Positions 1-15,315 are shown, counted from the first letter of the stretch. The stretch: DNA of 64,000 nt from Favolaschia claudopus (GCA_037176885.1 JAWWNJ010000007.1:2232001-2296000), one strand, 5' to 3'. Notes: generated by a model from the sequence alone, not told the origin. Translations and numbers: made by a program.

Positions 1-418
1 AGATGATGGGGAAAGTCGTCGGCGCCGGAGGAGGATTGAAAAAGCTGCACCATCGAATAATTACCCAAGACATCGAATGAGCCGCGATACAGACTTACCT
101 ATAGTGAAAGATTGCTTTGAGAAAATTGGTGACGTCTTCCGCACTGTCAGTAAGCAGCACCAGAGGGCATCCATCCATCATGTCCGGTTCGTCGGGTGGA
201 GGTAAGGAAAGCATATCACGAAAAACGACGGAATGCATAGCAAGAATCGCGCTGGAGACCCGGTAGATCGTGTTTTCGGCGCGAATGATCAAGCCGCAGT
301 CTTCAAACCAGAGTCCTTCTTCCCGCGCCGTTAGCTCGGGCTGCTCGGAGTCCGTAGCTTCAAGCTCGAGAGTTTCGGCAGCAGTGTATGTAGTATCTGA
401 GTCTGAGTTGGCGTCCAT
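1..418 (-). CDS. BTB/POZ domain protein, 5' part only
   Basis: The N-terminal part of a BTB/POZ protein runs off the left edge. Exon 1 is 418-99 from the ATG at 418. A GTAAGT donor opens a 54-nt intron (98-45) with a CAG acceptor, and exon 2 starts at 44 and continues past base 1. An acidic leader of about 35 residues precedes the BTB core: GLIIRAENTIYRVSSAILA, then VFRDMLSLPPPDEP. After the splice the frame reads FFNPPPAPTTFP, the proline-rich turn common in mushroom BTB proteins. BTB domains dimerise and often act as adaptors, for example for cullin-3, but nothing here names a partner. It resembles the pair at 15.3-18.05 kb only at domain level; its intron position and leader differ. The C-terminus is unseen. 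Confidence 0.8.
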
Positions 419-1417
419 CGTTTGGGCAGGGCGGTCCGTGGGGCGCGTGGGGAGCGACGGCGACCGTCAGAGTGAAGTACGGAAGAGCCTTTGCATCTGT
501 ATCGACCGAAGGAAACCGCCAAACATCAATTTCTCACGGTTGAATTCGGCATCATGCGGAGCGAATTTTTGAGAAATTATTTCAAATTGAGGCACCACGA
601 GCTCTCCGTGAACAAACCTTCCGCAAAGGAGATATACTGGAATTGTATAAATTGAGTTTATTCGCTCCGCGCCTCAAAACTCACACGGTTTTCGTGCGCC
701 TCCTCCTCTCCCTCAGCACTCCAGCCCACCTCCACACCAAGCCGCCGTCCCCCTCCTCTGCCCGCTCCCTCGGCCGTCAACCATTCGCGACCGTTTCTGT
801 CTCGACGCGTCCGTCAACCGACCTTCACCGCCCTCCACTACACCTCCATGCAGACCACGTACACTCAAAATAAATAATTTTCCATGGCGTCAGACCGAGT
901 CGTGCCCTGATTTCCTCTCTCTGAGCTTCAGCGAGACTTGTCTACTTATGCTCTTAGATCTTAGCCATGAGATGCATGAGATTTGAGCACTAAATCCATG
1001 AAATGGAAGGCAATGAAGCGAGGTTCACTAAGAAGAGAGATTCGAGACAATGTAGGTTGATACAATGAGCAATGAAGATCGCCTGAAGCCATGGTTGAAA
1101 AAATCTTCGCCGCCCGAAAAAGTGTTGACACTAAAAAAAATATCACCTAGCGACCAAACGACGGTCGAATCCTACCACGAGCGCTTCAAACCCGAGAGAA
1201 ATGAGGCGTATACTTCACTGAGGACAGTGTGCCGCTTTTCTGCAATCCGATAAGGAATAAAGATATAAGGCGGAGGACGTCGAGGAGATGACGCGGAAGT
1301 GGCAGGTGATTGTCTGAGCTGAAAATGAGGATTATCACTGTAACATATCGATCCAGCCTGAGCGCCATTGAAATAGAAGAGAGCGACCAAAAAAGTGTTA
1401 AAGCACAACTCATTCAT

Positions 1418-1529
1418 CCACCGATAGGGAGTTGAACCCCGACTCGCCTGAAATTTATAAAATCTTTTTTCGACGAAAAATAGCGTACTTGATGGTCGAA
1501 GGCCGTGTTCGATTATGTGCATGCCGTGG
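1418..1529 (-). repeat. tRNA-like element, copy 1
   Basis: Read on the minus strand, the right part has a T-arm-like block with a B box (GGTTCAACTCC, one change from GGTTCGANTCC) followed by the acceptor-like end TCGGTGG. The 5' end is a weaker match (CCACGGC). At 112 nt this is the longest copy and probably carries an insertion. A T-run near 1390 could end a Pol III transcript. Confidence 0.5.
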
Positions 1530-3629
1530 TCAAGATCTGTCCATCTTTCCGAGGTCTGTACTGCGTGTTTGTGCTCAATTTTGTGCTTTTGCGAGCTTGT
1601 TCCGTGCTTCGTACATGGCTAATGCACGCTTTTACAGGAATCTGCGCTGATTGCCTCAAATTGTTCACCAGCAGCGCAATCATGCGGATCATATCCGCGA
1701 CTCGCAGAGCCGAGCTCCTGGCAAAGCGGCGATCATTTGCAAATCCAAGCTATTTTCCTTGAACTGCGGCAACGAGAATTATATCTGCTGTTTCTCAGGG
1801 GCCGTTGAGCAGTCGGGCACTTCCAATTTTGATTTCTAACGACATACCATTGAGTTTTGAGCAGAACTCCGAATGAACTCAGAATGCGATAGAATGGACT
1901 GTTCCAACTCTCGAGGTGTAAATATCCCAAGACCAGCTTTCACACTCCACTTTATCAAGCTCTAGAGACGATATTCCACTGCTAGGGCTATTATAGGAGT
2001 CTTCACTCGTTAATACTGTTGACAATATGACCGGAATGAGAAGGGAATTATTCTTTGTACTCAAGCTCCGGTCGCCTCTAACCTCTTTCTCCAGATAAAC
2101 ATATCTCATAGCTTGCATCATAGACAACAATAAAATGTATTCATTCTTAGCCTAGAATTGTCCGACTTCGAGCCTCTCTCCAGCCACAAGTCTTCCCCGG
2201 CCACCATTGAGTCCGATCCATGAGTGTGTCGTCGGTTTCTTCTCAATTAGCATGTGGCCGGCCGAGCAATTTAAGGCGTCAATTTGCTGTTCGCTCGCCG
2301 CTTCCCGTTTTCTGATGATTCTATTGTATCTTCTACCTAGGTAATGCAGGTTGAACCTCGCATTCCGGCCGATGAAATTCATTGCGGAGAGCAGACCTTG
2401 GTTGACTCAATGTTCTTGTGACGCCCTATACTCAATGCCCAAAGTATAGACTAAGCCAGACGTTGGATAACAATATTGGGTTGGCGAGTTTGATGGAATC
2501 TAGGGGTCAGAACTGACCCGAAGACGCAGAGTTCTTGAGATCGAAGGAAATCCACTCACAGAAGATGAAGTTACGGCTGGTCGAGGGGAGATTAAGGACA
2601 ACGGACAGATATGGAGGCTGGTAGGTCAACCCGAAATCAGGATCAGTGTTTCCACGATTTATCTGATCAACGAGATTTAGACGGGAGGACGAATTGACGA
2701 CTCAACTACAAGCTTCAAGCGATGTTTCTTGTGAACATGGAGAGTTCAAACAATTTTGTGGCATTATTGAATAGCAGTGAATATTCCATTGGAGGGTATT
2801 TGCGAATAAATACAAGGAAGGAGACCAACCACTAAAGTTGAGTCCACATGGCAAAACGATTGTTTGCTTTGTGAGCATCCGCTGGAATTGGCTCGAAATT
2901 TGCCTGGAGGTGGATGAGACCACTCGAGTGAGTCTTGACCATTAAATCATTTTGTCTCGAGACACGAGAGCCAGGACCGAATAGGTATTTGAAAGTTGAG
3001 TTGTGGCAAAAGGATGCGATCACATTCGACCACTACCAAAAGTATTCAGATGCCTGATTACAGATGCGACAGTTTCAGAATGTTTCTTGTCTTCCTTGTC
3101 GGGACCTTACTGCCATATCCATGGTAAATCGCTGTTTATCCGAAAGAAAAATCGTAACCATCATGAGTAGCGAATTAAAACAATGCATTTCTTTCCACAT
3201 ACTCACGCATCAAGCATGCGAGCGGCCGGAACTTGGCGGAGGATTTCATGTTGATTCGTGCGCATCTGATTCGTTGGACCACCATTGTCAAGGACCATAT
3301 CAGGCTGAGGACTGCACGGAATGGTTGAAACGCGGCACGTCCGGCGAAATTGCGGCAATTTGCCGAAATCACGCCAATCTGATTTTTATGATGCGTTCAT
3401 GGAAGGGCCGAGGCGACAGTTGCAAGCTGCCATGAACCACTTCAAGCCGGCCACTGGCTTTAACGACCACGGTAGGCGGCTCACATCAGTACGAAGCTCA
3501 ATTTATCACCCGCTTTAGATGCATAAACCACGATTTTGGGTACGTTTTACAACCACGATGTACGAACCAAACAGTACGTTATTTTTGCGTGATAAATACC
3601 GTCATAGAAATTTGATGTGGAGGCGAGGT

Positions 3630-3665
3630 GCATCCGAGTCCGTGCACGGTCGGTGGGTGTATGAT
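3630..3665 (-). repeat. tRNA-like element, 5' half only
   Basis: The minus strand reads CCCACCGACCGTGCACGG, matching the 5' ends of the fuller copies at 4512 and 53501. I found no B box in the expected position to the left, so this looks like a truncated copy. Confidence 0.35.
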
Positions 3666-3906
3666 CGATGCTTGCTTTTTGCGCGGGGAGCTGTTGAATT
3701 CTAGCAGTAGTTTGAGATGACCGGGAACCTGTCTCGAAAATTCGGATCGAAGGCCCCCTTTGCGACTGCATACACCAGGGATTTGCTTTTGCTAGTTGAG
3801 TAGAAAGTCGAATCAGTATCATCGAGTCTAAGGACAGCCAGTGACAGAAGAGCAAATTAACGACCTTCTAAACAAAAAAAGAAAAGAGGTACAAGTCACA
3901 AACCAT

Positions 3907-4004
3907 CCACCGAAAGGGAGTCGAACCCCGGAGCGCTTTAATTCGTACCATTCCGTTAGAATTGGCATTGATCAGGCGGGGTGCAATCGTGCGCGATTCA
4001 GTGG
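3907..4004 (-). repeat. tRNA-like element, copy 2
   Basis: A 98-nt minus-strand element starts CCACTGA and ends TCGGTGG, which form a seven-pair acceptor-like stem with one G-U. A perfect B box (GGTTCGACTCC) sits just inside the 3' end. T-rich sequence, including a run of seven T, follows within about 35 nt. Confidence 0.55.
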
Positions 4005-4511
4005 CTTGAAACCAAGTAGTATAAATCCTCAGTTCGATGGTAGAGATTAATTCGTGTCGGAGATTGCTGATCTGACTTGAGTTAGTGGTCAGCGGGCAGT
4101 ATACGGAACTCATCTGCACTACCACCGACAGGTGCTGGAGAGCAGGGATGCCTACATCGGCGAGGTGGTGAAGAGGGCGAAAAAATACAGCCCGTAGTTG
4201 AGATCAATGATTTGCTGGAGGAAGTCGAACCCGCACACGAGGAGGTTTCACGAATGAGTACCCAGATCGTTCCTTCCAAATGAAGGCGGGGTGCAATCAT
4301 ACATCCCGAGTGGATGAATGTATCTTGAGTGCTGCACAGTGTCATCACCGCTAAGAAAGGAAGATTCGAGGACGACGCGACGAACCTGACATCTCATTGA
4401 AAATTACACCGACGGGATTTCAAGTGTATTGGTAGTTTTCCTATACTCGTAGGAAGTTGATCGAAACCGGGAGAAAGACTTGCGAAGAAAAAGTGTTCTT
4501 TCCAAGCGCAC

Positions 4512-4596
4512 CCACCGATGGGGAGTCGAACCCCGAATTGAATCAGAAGACATCTGGCAAACGACGAGACGTGGTGCAGCTGTGCACGATCGGCGG
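4512..4596 (-). repeat. tRNA-like element, copy 3
   Basis: An 85-nt minus-strand element with ends CCGCCGA and TCGGTGG (seven pairs, one G-U). GTGC...GCAC forms a D-arm-like hairpin near the 5' end. The T-arm is CGGGG-TTCGACT-CCCCA with a perfect B box. A TTTTT run follows about 20 nt beyond the 3' end. Confidence 0.6.
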
Positions 4597-4904
4597 GTCA
4601 AGCAAGTTTCTCTTGCAAATGTGGAAAGTGTTGAGAGGCAACGCGGCTCTTGAAACGTCGTAGGAGAGGAGGTGCCAGAACTGTAACAGCCTGAGATTGG
4701 GGATATCAGCAGAAGGGGTGAAAGGATATCGATTCTCTGGAGGACAATAACCGGACCGGCCATTATGTCGAAAATGTTGTGGGACGGTCCCTCCACGATT
4801 GCGAGTCCCCGATAATGAGGGCAGTGGTATCCAATGCGCCTAAAATGTCAATTAGAAAAAAGAAACCCGCAGCAAATAGAAACAAAAGAGAACAGGGTCG
4901 AAGC

Positions 4905-4935
4905 CAATTCACCCATGGGGGTCGAACCCCAACGC
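4905..4935 (-). repeat. tRNA-like element, 3' part only
   Basis: The minus strand reads TTGGGGTTCGACCCCCATGG, a T-arm plus B box like that of the other copies. The acceptor-like end is degraded (GGGTGAA) and no matching 5' end was found to the right. Confidence 0.4.
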
Positions 4936-5508
4936 TCGTTGGAAATTTCTGCTTCAGAGATCTTTCTTCATATGAACGAACGAGGTGCTCGAGGGATGTG
5001 TGGTTGGAATTGATTGAGACTTCTTATAATTCTGTGGCTGTCAGTACGTGTCAGTGGTTAATGGAGAATATTCTGGAGACGAGAGGTCGGAAGCAGATGC
5101 AATCAAGGAATCGGACATAAGACATGTGGAGAGAAGGGAGGACCAAAGTGGGTCACCAGAACTGAAAGTTCGTGAAGGCAGAGTTGAGCGGTCGAGCGTC
5201 AGATCTGCGTCAGACCTTGAAGCTGAAAGCGAAATTCGAATTGAAAAAAAGTAGAAGGAACGAGAATGACGTGAAGCTCCGGAATGGTCGACCGCTCGGG
5301 AGTCAAGCCGCGGTACGCATTTCGAATGAGCTATGGCCCATCTTCATGGAGGAGCGCAGTGTATCTTTGCACGATGGTGGAATTGAGGTTGAGATACGGA
5401 GATGCCTAATTTGGGTTGATTGGTGTGAAATGACACGTGAGAATGATCTGGACAGCCCAAATTTCTGTCCGCCCAATGTGTCTCTAATCCATTCAAGGTC
5501 CTCCTCCC

Positions 5509-7706
5509 ATGCAACAAGTAGCCCGCCTCTCCTCCTCCTCCTACTCTACTCATCTCTTGACCCAGGAATCCCCCATGCAGAGTCTGCTGTCGCTCTCCAT
5601 CGCGGCGTCCAGCGCCCAGCCCATCCCCATCGCCCTCTCCACCAACAGCACCACCACCAGCAACCCGAAACACCCTGCAGCCCTCAACCACCGCCGGCTC
5701 TCCTCCACCGGCCGTCGCAGGCGTCTCAGCGACGCTCGCGACGCCGCCTCCCGCCCCCTCTCAGTCGGCTCCCCAGCAGGCCTCTCCATCGCCGCACTCT
5801 CCCTCGCCTCGCCCCCACCGCAGGACAACACCCCGCCTGAGGCAAGCAAGGCGCTGCCTGCGAGTGCACCCCCGCCGACGACCACGACCCCCATTCCTAT
5901 AGGCGCCCAGGCGGCGAATGGCAACGGGCGCAGCGGCAAGAAGCGCGGTGTGGATCACAAGTGCGAGACGTGCTCTAAGGTCTGTCTTTGTTATTCTCTC
6001 CTTGTCTGCCTCTCTTCGCTCTTTCCATCCTTGTCCTTCTCGATGCCCGTCGAGTCAGCCACCCACCCGTCACTTTCAAAATCAAAATCAATTATTAACT
6101 TTCGACATCCATCATTCTCCCTTCTTCCACCTTGTTCTTCCTCCCTTACCTTTGACCTCTTCCCCGTCTCATTCCTCCTTGCTTCCCCTTCTCCTGCCTC
6201 CGCACTGCACCCAGCGCCCACAAACCCCTGTCTCGCACTTTTTCTCCGCCACTCCACTGCGCACAATTTACCGAGCGCAGTGTTTGTCAGCCGATCCACG
6301 TCATCGTGCATGTCTCAGCATTTATTTCATCTCATTTCGTCGCGTCCATCGAACAAATTGCTGCGGAGTGCGGATGCGATCCTGTAATCCCGTCGGGCTC
6401 GGTGTCCGCTAGCGGTATGCATTTGTGGAGTTGATTCGGATTTTTATTTTGTTCTGGCGGTGTCTCGGATCTCTTTATTTTTATCTTCAATTTTCTTCCT
6501 CTCTTCTGACCTGTTCGCTCGCGCTCGCGCGGAGTGTCCTCGGGGCAATACTGCCCACGCCATTTGTGTTATCTTGAGGCTTCGCTTGGTGCCTTCCTGG
6601 TTCTTCGTCTGCGGCGCGGAGACGCCAATTTTTTTCGTCTTTCTTCTTTTTCTTTCTAAATTTCACTCTGCTTTCTTTCCTTGTCCTCCTTCGCCTCGTT
6701 TCCTCATACTAATACTCCATATCCGCAGATCTACCGCCACCCCTCATGCCTCATCAAACACCGCTGGGAACACACCCCCCACTGGCGCACCCTCGCGTCG
6801 CTCCCACACCCCGGCCCAAACGGTACTGGCGGGGGCGCAGTATTGAGCAAGCACGCGCAGGTGCAGCTCCTCGAAGCCGCCGCGATCCTCTCGCACCTCT
6901 CGCCGGATAGCGAGACGGGTACGAGTCTGCCGGAGGACCGCGGGATGTGGCCGCGCTGGGTCAGCGGGGGCGCGTTGGAGGGCGAGGAGGGTTCATCGTA
7001 CGCGGTCGCTGTCGTGCCCGGCTCGTTCGGGTCTGTGGGGGAGTACCCGCCTTCGTCTGTTGGGTCTGGGTCGGTGTCTGTCCATGGGACTAGTGCCAGC
7101 GTTGGTGCGAGGGGACATGGGCACGGGCCGAGGTTGCATGATTATGAGGTTCCGCGTGGGGTTGGGGCGGGAGAGCAGCGCAAGGGGGTTGTGGAGGTGC
7201 CGCATTTGGGTCGGGGGCATGCGCATTCGTACTCCCACTCGCACTCGCACTCGCTGTCGTCGTACTCGTACTCGCATGCGTCGGCCAATGCTAACGCCGG
7301 CGGGTGGAGCGTGCCGAGGAGCGTGAGTGTTAGTGCGAGCAGCGAGCAGAGTCGGAGCCAGAGTCGCTCGACACCGAGTGACGATGAGGAGGAGGAGGAT
7401 GATGAGGATGACGACGAAGACCAGGACGAGGAGGATATGGGGATGCGGACGCGGGGGAGGGGGAGGGGACGGGCCAGCGCAAGGGTGTACGATGTTGGGG
7501 AGGAGTTTGGGTTTGATTTTGATTTTGGGTTGGATGGGGTTAGGGAGGAGGGGGAGGATGATCATGAGGAGGAGGTGGGTGGAAGGGCGAGTAAAGTCAA
7601 GAGCAAGCAGCAGGGCAACAAGGAGAAGGGGAGGGGTGGGTATGGGAGCAGTGAGAGGTGGGGCGGGATGGAGGAGATGGACGATATTGATATGGATATG
7701 GATTGA
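5509..7706 (+). CDS. Single C2H2 zinc-finger protein
   Basis: Two exons (5509-5979, 6729-7706) encode about 482 residues. Joining them restores one C2H2 finger: C152 and C155 in KCETCSK at the end of exon 1, H168 and H172 in IYRHPSCLIKHRWEH at the start of exon 2 (spacing C-x2-C-x12-H-x3-H). The conserved block LSKHAQVQLLEAAAILSHL and PEDRGMWP follow. To my knowledge this pattern is shared by an uncharacterised agaricomycete family. The N-terminus is Ser/Pro/Thr-rich. The C-terminal half has a His-Ser run near 7225-7280 and a long Asp/Glu stretch near 7380-7440. A nuclear DNA- or RNA-binding role is inference. The phase-0 intron (GTCTGT...CGCAG) is 749 nt, far longer than its neighbours. The start is the first ATG in the open frame; an upstream exon cannot be excluded. 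Confidence 0.75.
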
Positions 7707-8752
7707 GCGTTGGCTGCCCTTGCCGATCGTGACCAACCATCCGTCCTCATTGTCCTCTCATTCATACGACCAGCACCCCAACATTCCGCTCCATCCCCAT
7801 CACATCTCACCCAACCCGCCTCATGCATTCTTTCCTGGGTCTCCACTCCATTCCAATCTCGACTCCTGCTCCTCGCTCTCGCTTTCGAATCTCCAACTTC
7901 CCGTATTCAATCTCAATATCAATTCCACCACCATCCATCTCCACCTCCAGCTCTGTTGTTGTACGATCATATTCTCTCCTTCACCGGCTGCCTCTTCGTC
8001 GTCACTCCTCACGCCGCCGCACCGTGGCTCACGGTCATGATCACTCGCCTCTCCACTACGCCTACTCGCCTTGGCGTCTTCTTCCTATGTCACGCGTTCC
8101 CGTTGCCTCTCATCCACCCATACACCCACGATGTATATTACCTGTTGTTTGTATGTATATCATCAGCATCCGCATCTTCGCGCTCCCCGCCCTACTTTCT
8201 TTTACTCGTCTTCTTCCTTCCTCCTTCACTATACATGCTTTGATTGCCACCTACCCTTTTTCTTGTTCACACTCCATGGACGTACACCACACCACGCCAC
8301 GCCATACACACCACCCTCCTTTTATTCGCTTCGCCGCCGTCTTTATCCATACATACGTATACGTACTTAACGCACGGACGGACTGGCTTTGGGTTCACCG
8401 TTTGGGTTTTTCTTTGTTATTTGTTTTTTCTGCGTTATTTCTTTCTTCGGACTGTCGTTGGGCTGGGGTTTTTGGGACTCCTATTAGGGAAGGGCGGATT
8501 GCGAGAGGGAGATGGAGGACGGAGGATGGAGGTATAGACGGACGACGGCATCACGAAACGAAACGATACGAAATCATCACGATTGACGATGAAGAAGAGA
8601 AGAGAAGAAGAATTGTATGTATGTACCGCGCAAGGCCAACGCACCAGCACATCACATCACACACTGAAATTGTATTTTGTATTATTATATCTATTGGGTT
8701 TTTTTGTTGTTGTATTACTCGTATTTGGATTTGGGGGAGGTGGAGGTCAAAG
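7707..8752. other. Convergent intergenic region
   Basis: This is the space between two genes that end toward each other. It is pyrimidine-rich on the plus strand and holds long overlapping frames of low-complexity sequence. I see no splice pattern or domain supporting a gene, and expect two 3' UTRs here. Confidence 0.5.
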
Positions 8753-9814
8753 TCAAAGCTCGGACCACGCCGCGAGCCGCTTGGTGTCGAACCCGACAAA
8801 TTCGAGGGAAGGCAGTTCGCGGACTCTGTACATGTTCTCGAGAAAATCCTGGGCATTTAAAATCAGGGGGGGAGGACATTGACATTGAATGCATCGATGA
8901 GCTTGAACTCACGTCGTCATTTGCGGCAGATGAGAGCTTGCGGAATAGCAAGCGCTTCAATTGCGGAATCTCCTCTGCGACAGCGACTAAAAGATCGGTA
9001 TTCATACTCCACATAATGTTGCGGAGCTCGACGATGGGAACGGTCGACTGGGCGAAGGCGGCTAAGGCGTCTCTGAAGGAGATGGTTCGGGATTCTCCCC
9101 AGTAGATGGTCGCGGTGTGCACTTTGGAATAGGGGATCACGGAGTAGGCGACGACCAGTGGGCCCGCGAAGATTTTGAGGTTGGGCATGTGCAGGCGTTG
9201 GGCATGGCAGCCTTCGGGCATGTGCCAGTCGGTGTCATAGTCTTCGCAGCATTCCCAGCCGGGGCCGTCTAGGGCGGGGAGCACGCGGAGGTGTGAGATT
9301 GTGGTGGAGTGGCGTTTTAAGAAGGAGTCGACGCCGGGGCCGCAGGGAAGGGCGCAGGTGGTGAGATGCGGGAAGTATGCGTCGTTGGAGATGAAGGAGA
9401 AAAGTTCTTGTGAGTCGACGATGTTGAGCGATTGGAGATTCGCTAGTTTACGGATTCCGTCTGCGAGAGTTTGTTGCCATTGCTTGAGCCTGGTATATGG
9501 GCCGCCGACGCTGCTCGGTGCTCTCAGATAAGAAAGATCGTGCAGGGTGAGATGAAAACATACATCTGTAGTTCCTTGACGGATTTCACAACCTCGGGAC
9601 ATAGAAGGAACATCTTGCAGCAGTCGACAATCTGCTCGAGATCATCGAACGTTATCGACTGAAGCGTTTTGAGATGTATTTTACGGATGTGGCGATCCGT
9701 TTCGCAGATGGATAGCAGGTCCACAAGTTGTAGCTGGTTGGTCACTTCGAGGAGGAGTTCCTCTGGGAAGGTTGGAAGAGTTGTAGAGTTGGAGCATTTG
9801 AGACAGTAGGCCAT
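8753..9814 (-). CDS. F-box-like protein, paralogue of the 18.15-kb gene
   Basis: Three exons (9814-9564, 9489-8913, 8848-8753) give 307 residues. Introns are 74 nt (GTATGT donor) and 64 nt (GTGAGT donor). The N-terminus has an F-box-like motif (LPTFPEELLLEV, then LVDLLSICETDRHIRKI). The rest has leucine-rich spacing and the block TIYWGESRTISF. The gene at 18147 aligns along its length: KSVKELQM with ESVREFQM, ATIYWG with MTIYWG, KRLLFRKL with ERLLFRNL, FLENMYRVRELPSL with FLDCIEETLTSLPSL. That alignment fixes exon 3, which lies in a different frame from exon 2. F-box proteins usually recruit substrates to SCF ubiquitin ligases; the substrate is unknown. An in-frame ATG at 9874 would add 20 residues; 9814 better matches the paralogue. 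Confidence 0.8.
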
Positions 9815-10714
9815 TTGATTTGTGAGGTGGTGGAAGTGGGAGAGACTCAGAGAGCGGTGGTGGTGACTGGTCACGAATGTTGCTCGGCCCTGGCCCTAAT
9901 CAAGCCCCACATACTCGGCTTTCGTTCGTTTTGGCTGTCAAGACCGTACTCATGACTGTCATGACCCTCCATTTTTCCGATGAAATGGTTGCAGCGCGGC
10001 TGCGCACTCAAGTTCAATGTTCATGCCAGTGTGCTTCAAGTTTCCTTCCACTTTGAGCGGTGCTCGTCATGCGCGGTGGAACATCGGAACCTGGAGGGCA
10101 ACTTCTGTATAGGACGGAATATACCGTCTTTTCTGGTATTTCTTCGAGTAAGAAGACGAGAATACCAGTAACAAGTTGGTCGAGTGAAGACGAAGTGATG
10201 GCACGGAGGTCACATCGTGACACTCCTCTTCATCATCTTGTCCTGGCTGTATCCTGGCTTGAGATTGTCCGCGCTGGTTGTTCAGCGTCAATCGTGTGTC
10301 GAAAGGGTCGTTGCTTTGTACGCTGTTGTCGTTGCCTTTGCAAGATATCAAATTCCGCGCGAAATTCCCCAAGGCTTCGTCTCCAGCTTCCAAGTCGGTT
10401 TACCACCAACCTCAAGCTTTCTGTCATCGCTCAAGTCGCTACTACTTGATATTCGGGCCACAAATATCTTCCGGCTTCCCCGAACGCATGGTCACCTCCG
10501 CCTCGAACAAATTCTAGTCACCGCTCGATCGTCTCAGACTCTCCTGTCTAGATATCTTAGGTAGTGCGCGTCCTCTGTCTAAGTTCCTACCACTTCTATC
10601 ATTCTAACCACCATCTTCCTGCCTGGAGCCGGACATTCTTCTGCCTTCGCTATATCTGCTTTTACTCCCTCACCTTATTTGCTTTATCTGTTTCCTGGTT
10701 CCAACCTGGTTCCC
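9815..10714. other. Intergenic region
   Basis: This region lies between two divergently transcribed genes and should hold both promoters. I found no protein or RNA gene in it. Confidence 0.4.
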
Positions 10715-11205
10715 ATGTCGCATATTATCGTCAATTCGGGCTCGAGCGCGCCGATGGGCGATTTTACCTCTTCTGTGAGTCACACCTTCCCAGTCTCTTC
10801 AGCTTCACTCAAGATGCGCTTCAGAATCCCACTCCGACATCTTGGACGCCATCTCTTCCCAATAGCGATTTGTTAAGCTCGACACTGGTGAGTCGTCATT
10901 GTATTTCATCGCCTCCTTTTCTCACTGCATCCTTGTCCGTGCAGAATTCTATGGGCGGCGCTCCCCATTTCGCTTTACCACGTCTTCACCACCAGCGTAT
11001 CCCCGATACTCCTTCTCATCTGGCTGGCCCAGACGCATCCGCCGCATCCCAGCCTAGTGGTGCCCGCGCTACGCAATTGCCTGCGCGACCAGCTTGCCGG
11101 CGTCTGCTGTCGATGATCCCTGAACATCCTGTGGAACATCCTACGCCTCGTCGGCGCAAAGCCTTGTCTTGTAGGATGAAAGACGAAGAAAAGGATCTTG
11201 TGTAG
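10715..11205 (+). CDS. Small hypothetical protein, three exons
   Basis: Exons 10715-10774, 10825-10887 and 10945-11205 join in frame to 127 residues. Both introns (50 and 57 nt) have GTGAGT donors, CAG acceptors and phase 0, which is the main support. The product is rich in Pro, Ser, Ala and Arg, with NPTPTSWTPSLP in exon 2 and a basic-then-acidic C-terminus (RRRKALSCRMKDEEKD). I recognise no domain, signal peptide or membrane segment. It lies about 840 bp upstream of ARG5,6 in the same direction. It could be a non-coding spliced transcript. Confidence 0.45.
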
Positions 11206-12043
11206 GTTTCTCTCGGTCTCGGTCTGTGACTCGTATTCAATATGCTTCGAAGTATGCCTGGCGCTGGCGCCGTAGCTCAAGTTCGAGGTGGTTGGTCCGA
11301 TATGCTTTGAATATTCGACGAGGAAGGCGGTGGGAAGCACTTGCGGGGAGGCGTATGCATTTTCAGTTTTCTTATTTCTCTCGTTTCCTCGTGTGTTTCT
11401 TCTGCTTCCCTTTTTTCTTCCTACTCTCAGAGATCACGGACTCATCTCCATTAATCTACTGTATAGAACGATTTGTACTCTCCCTACGGACTTCTCTGGA
11501 AATGCATTCGACGTTCTTGAAATTCATTCATCAACATTGGCGAATCTCGCATCTACCTATCCTGCTTCGATTTACCGTACTGCGCCGCTGTTCCCACGAT
11601 GCGGCCACTCGGCTTCGGTCTATACCGCACAGGGACGCACGTTAGCAAACCCCTCATCGTTATGTACTTGACTTGACGCCTGAATCGATTGAATTGCATC
11701 CCGTACGGCTGCCACGAAAAGCCAAGCTTTTCGCATCTTCGGCTCGATACCATCGGCACGTTCGTCCGTAGAATATTTTAATGAAGCTGTAACTTTGGCT
11801 GTTCCTAGCGCTAAAAATGCAATTGGCTGTTGAGGGCTGTAAGGATGAAGTACAGCAGCCAAAATGCACGGCTCAGTCGCGTAATGCTCGCACTCGGGCT
11901 ACCGGACGAGTCAAAAATTATTACATCACGTGGTCGAGTTTCCCCGAATGTCAAAAAGTGCAGCCCAGATTCTGCCTTCTTCTTTCCACCACGACAGTGT
12001 CCTCTCTTCGCTGGCCTGAAGCCTTGCTCCTCCCCCCTTCATT
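11206..12043. other. Upstream region of ARG5,6
   Basis: No gene seen. It contains a Gcn4-like site (listed separately), a TGACTCG near 11226 and a CACGTG E-box near 11928. The sequence close to the ATG is pyrimidine-rich, as in many fungal promoters. Confidence 0.4.
11908..11913 (-). promoter_or_regulatory. Possible Gcn4/CPC1-type site upstream of ARG5,6
   Basis: GAGTCA on plus reads TGACTC on minus (TGACTCG with the next base), one base from the Gcn4/CPC1 consensus TGASTCA. It lies about 130 bp upstream of the ARG5,6 start, and amino-acid biosynthesis genes are classic targets. A 6-7 base match can occur by chance. Confidence 0.3.
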
Positions 12044-15175
<3,132 letters not shown>

Positions 15176-15315
15176 ATTCCCCACACGATGACAAGTACGT
15201 GGTGACATTGGATTATATCCTAACAATGGGTGTGTATATGTATCAAGCATCTATGATTCTATCGAAACGTGCAAGTTCGATCCATACTAAATGAAGAGTT
15301 GACAATGTCAAGGAC

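Larger units (their letters stand above)
419..5508. other. Gene-poor region with tRNA-like repeats
   Basis: No convincing protein gene is visible in about 5 kb. Open frames are short and overlap on both strands. The recognisable content is the tRNA-like module listed separately (1418-1529, 3907-4004, 4512-4596, partial copies near 3635 and 4908), all on the minus strand. A block reading GGCGGGGTGCAAT occurs at about 3976 and 4284. This suggests further degraded copies. Confidence 0.55.

Noticed and set aside
6993..7736. Long minus-strand frame opposite zinc-finger exon 2
   Set aside because: It is the shadow of the GC-rich, Ser/Asp-rich coding strand, which has the domain and splice evidence.
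8583..9105. Plus-strand frames opposite the F-box-like gene
   Set aside because: The minus strand has a three-exon model that aligns with a paralogue; the plus frames match nothing.
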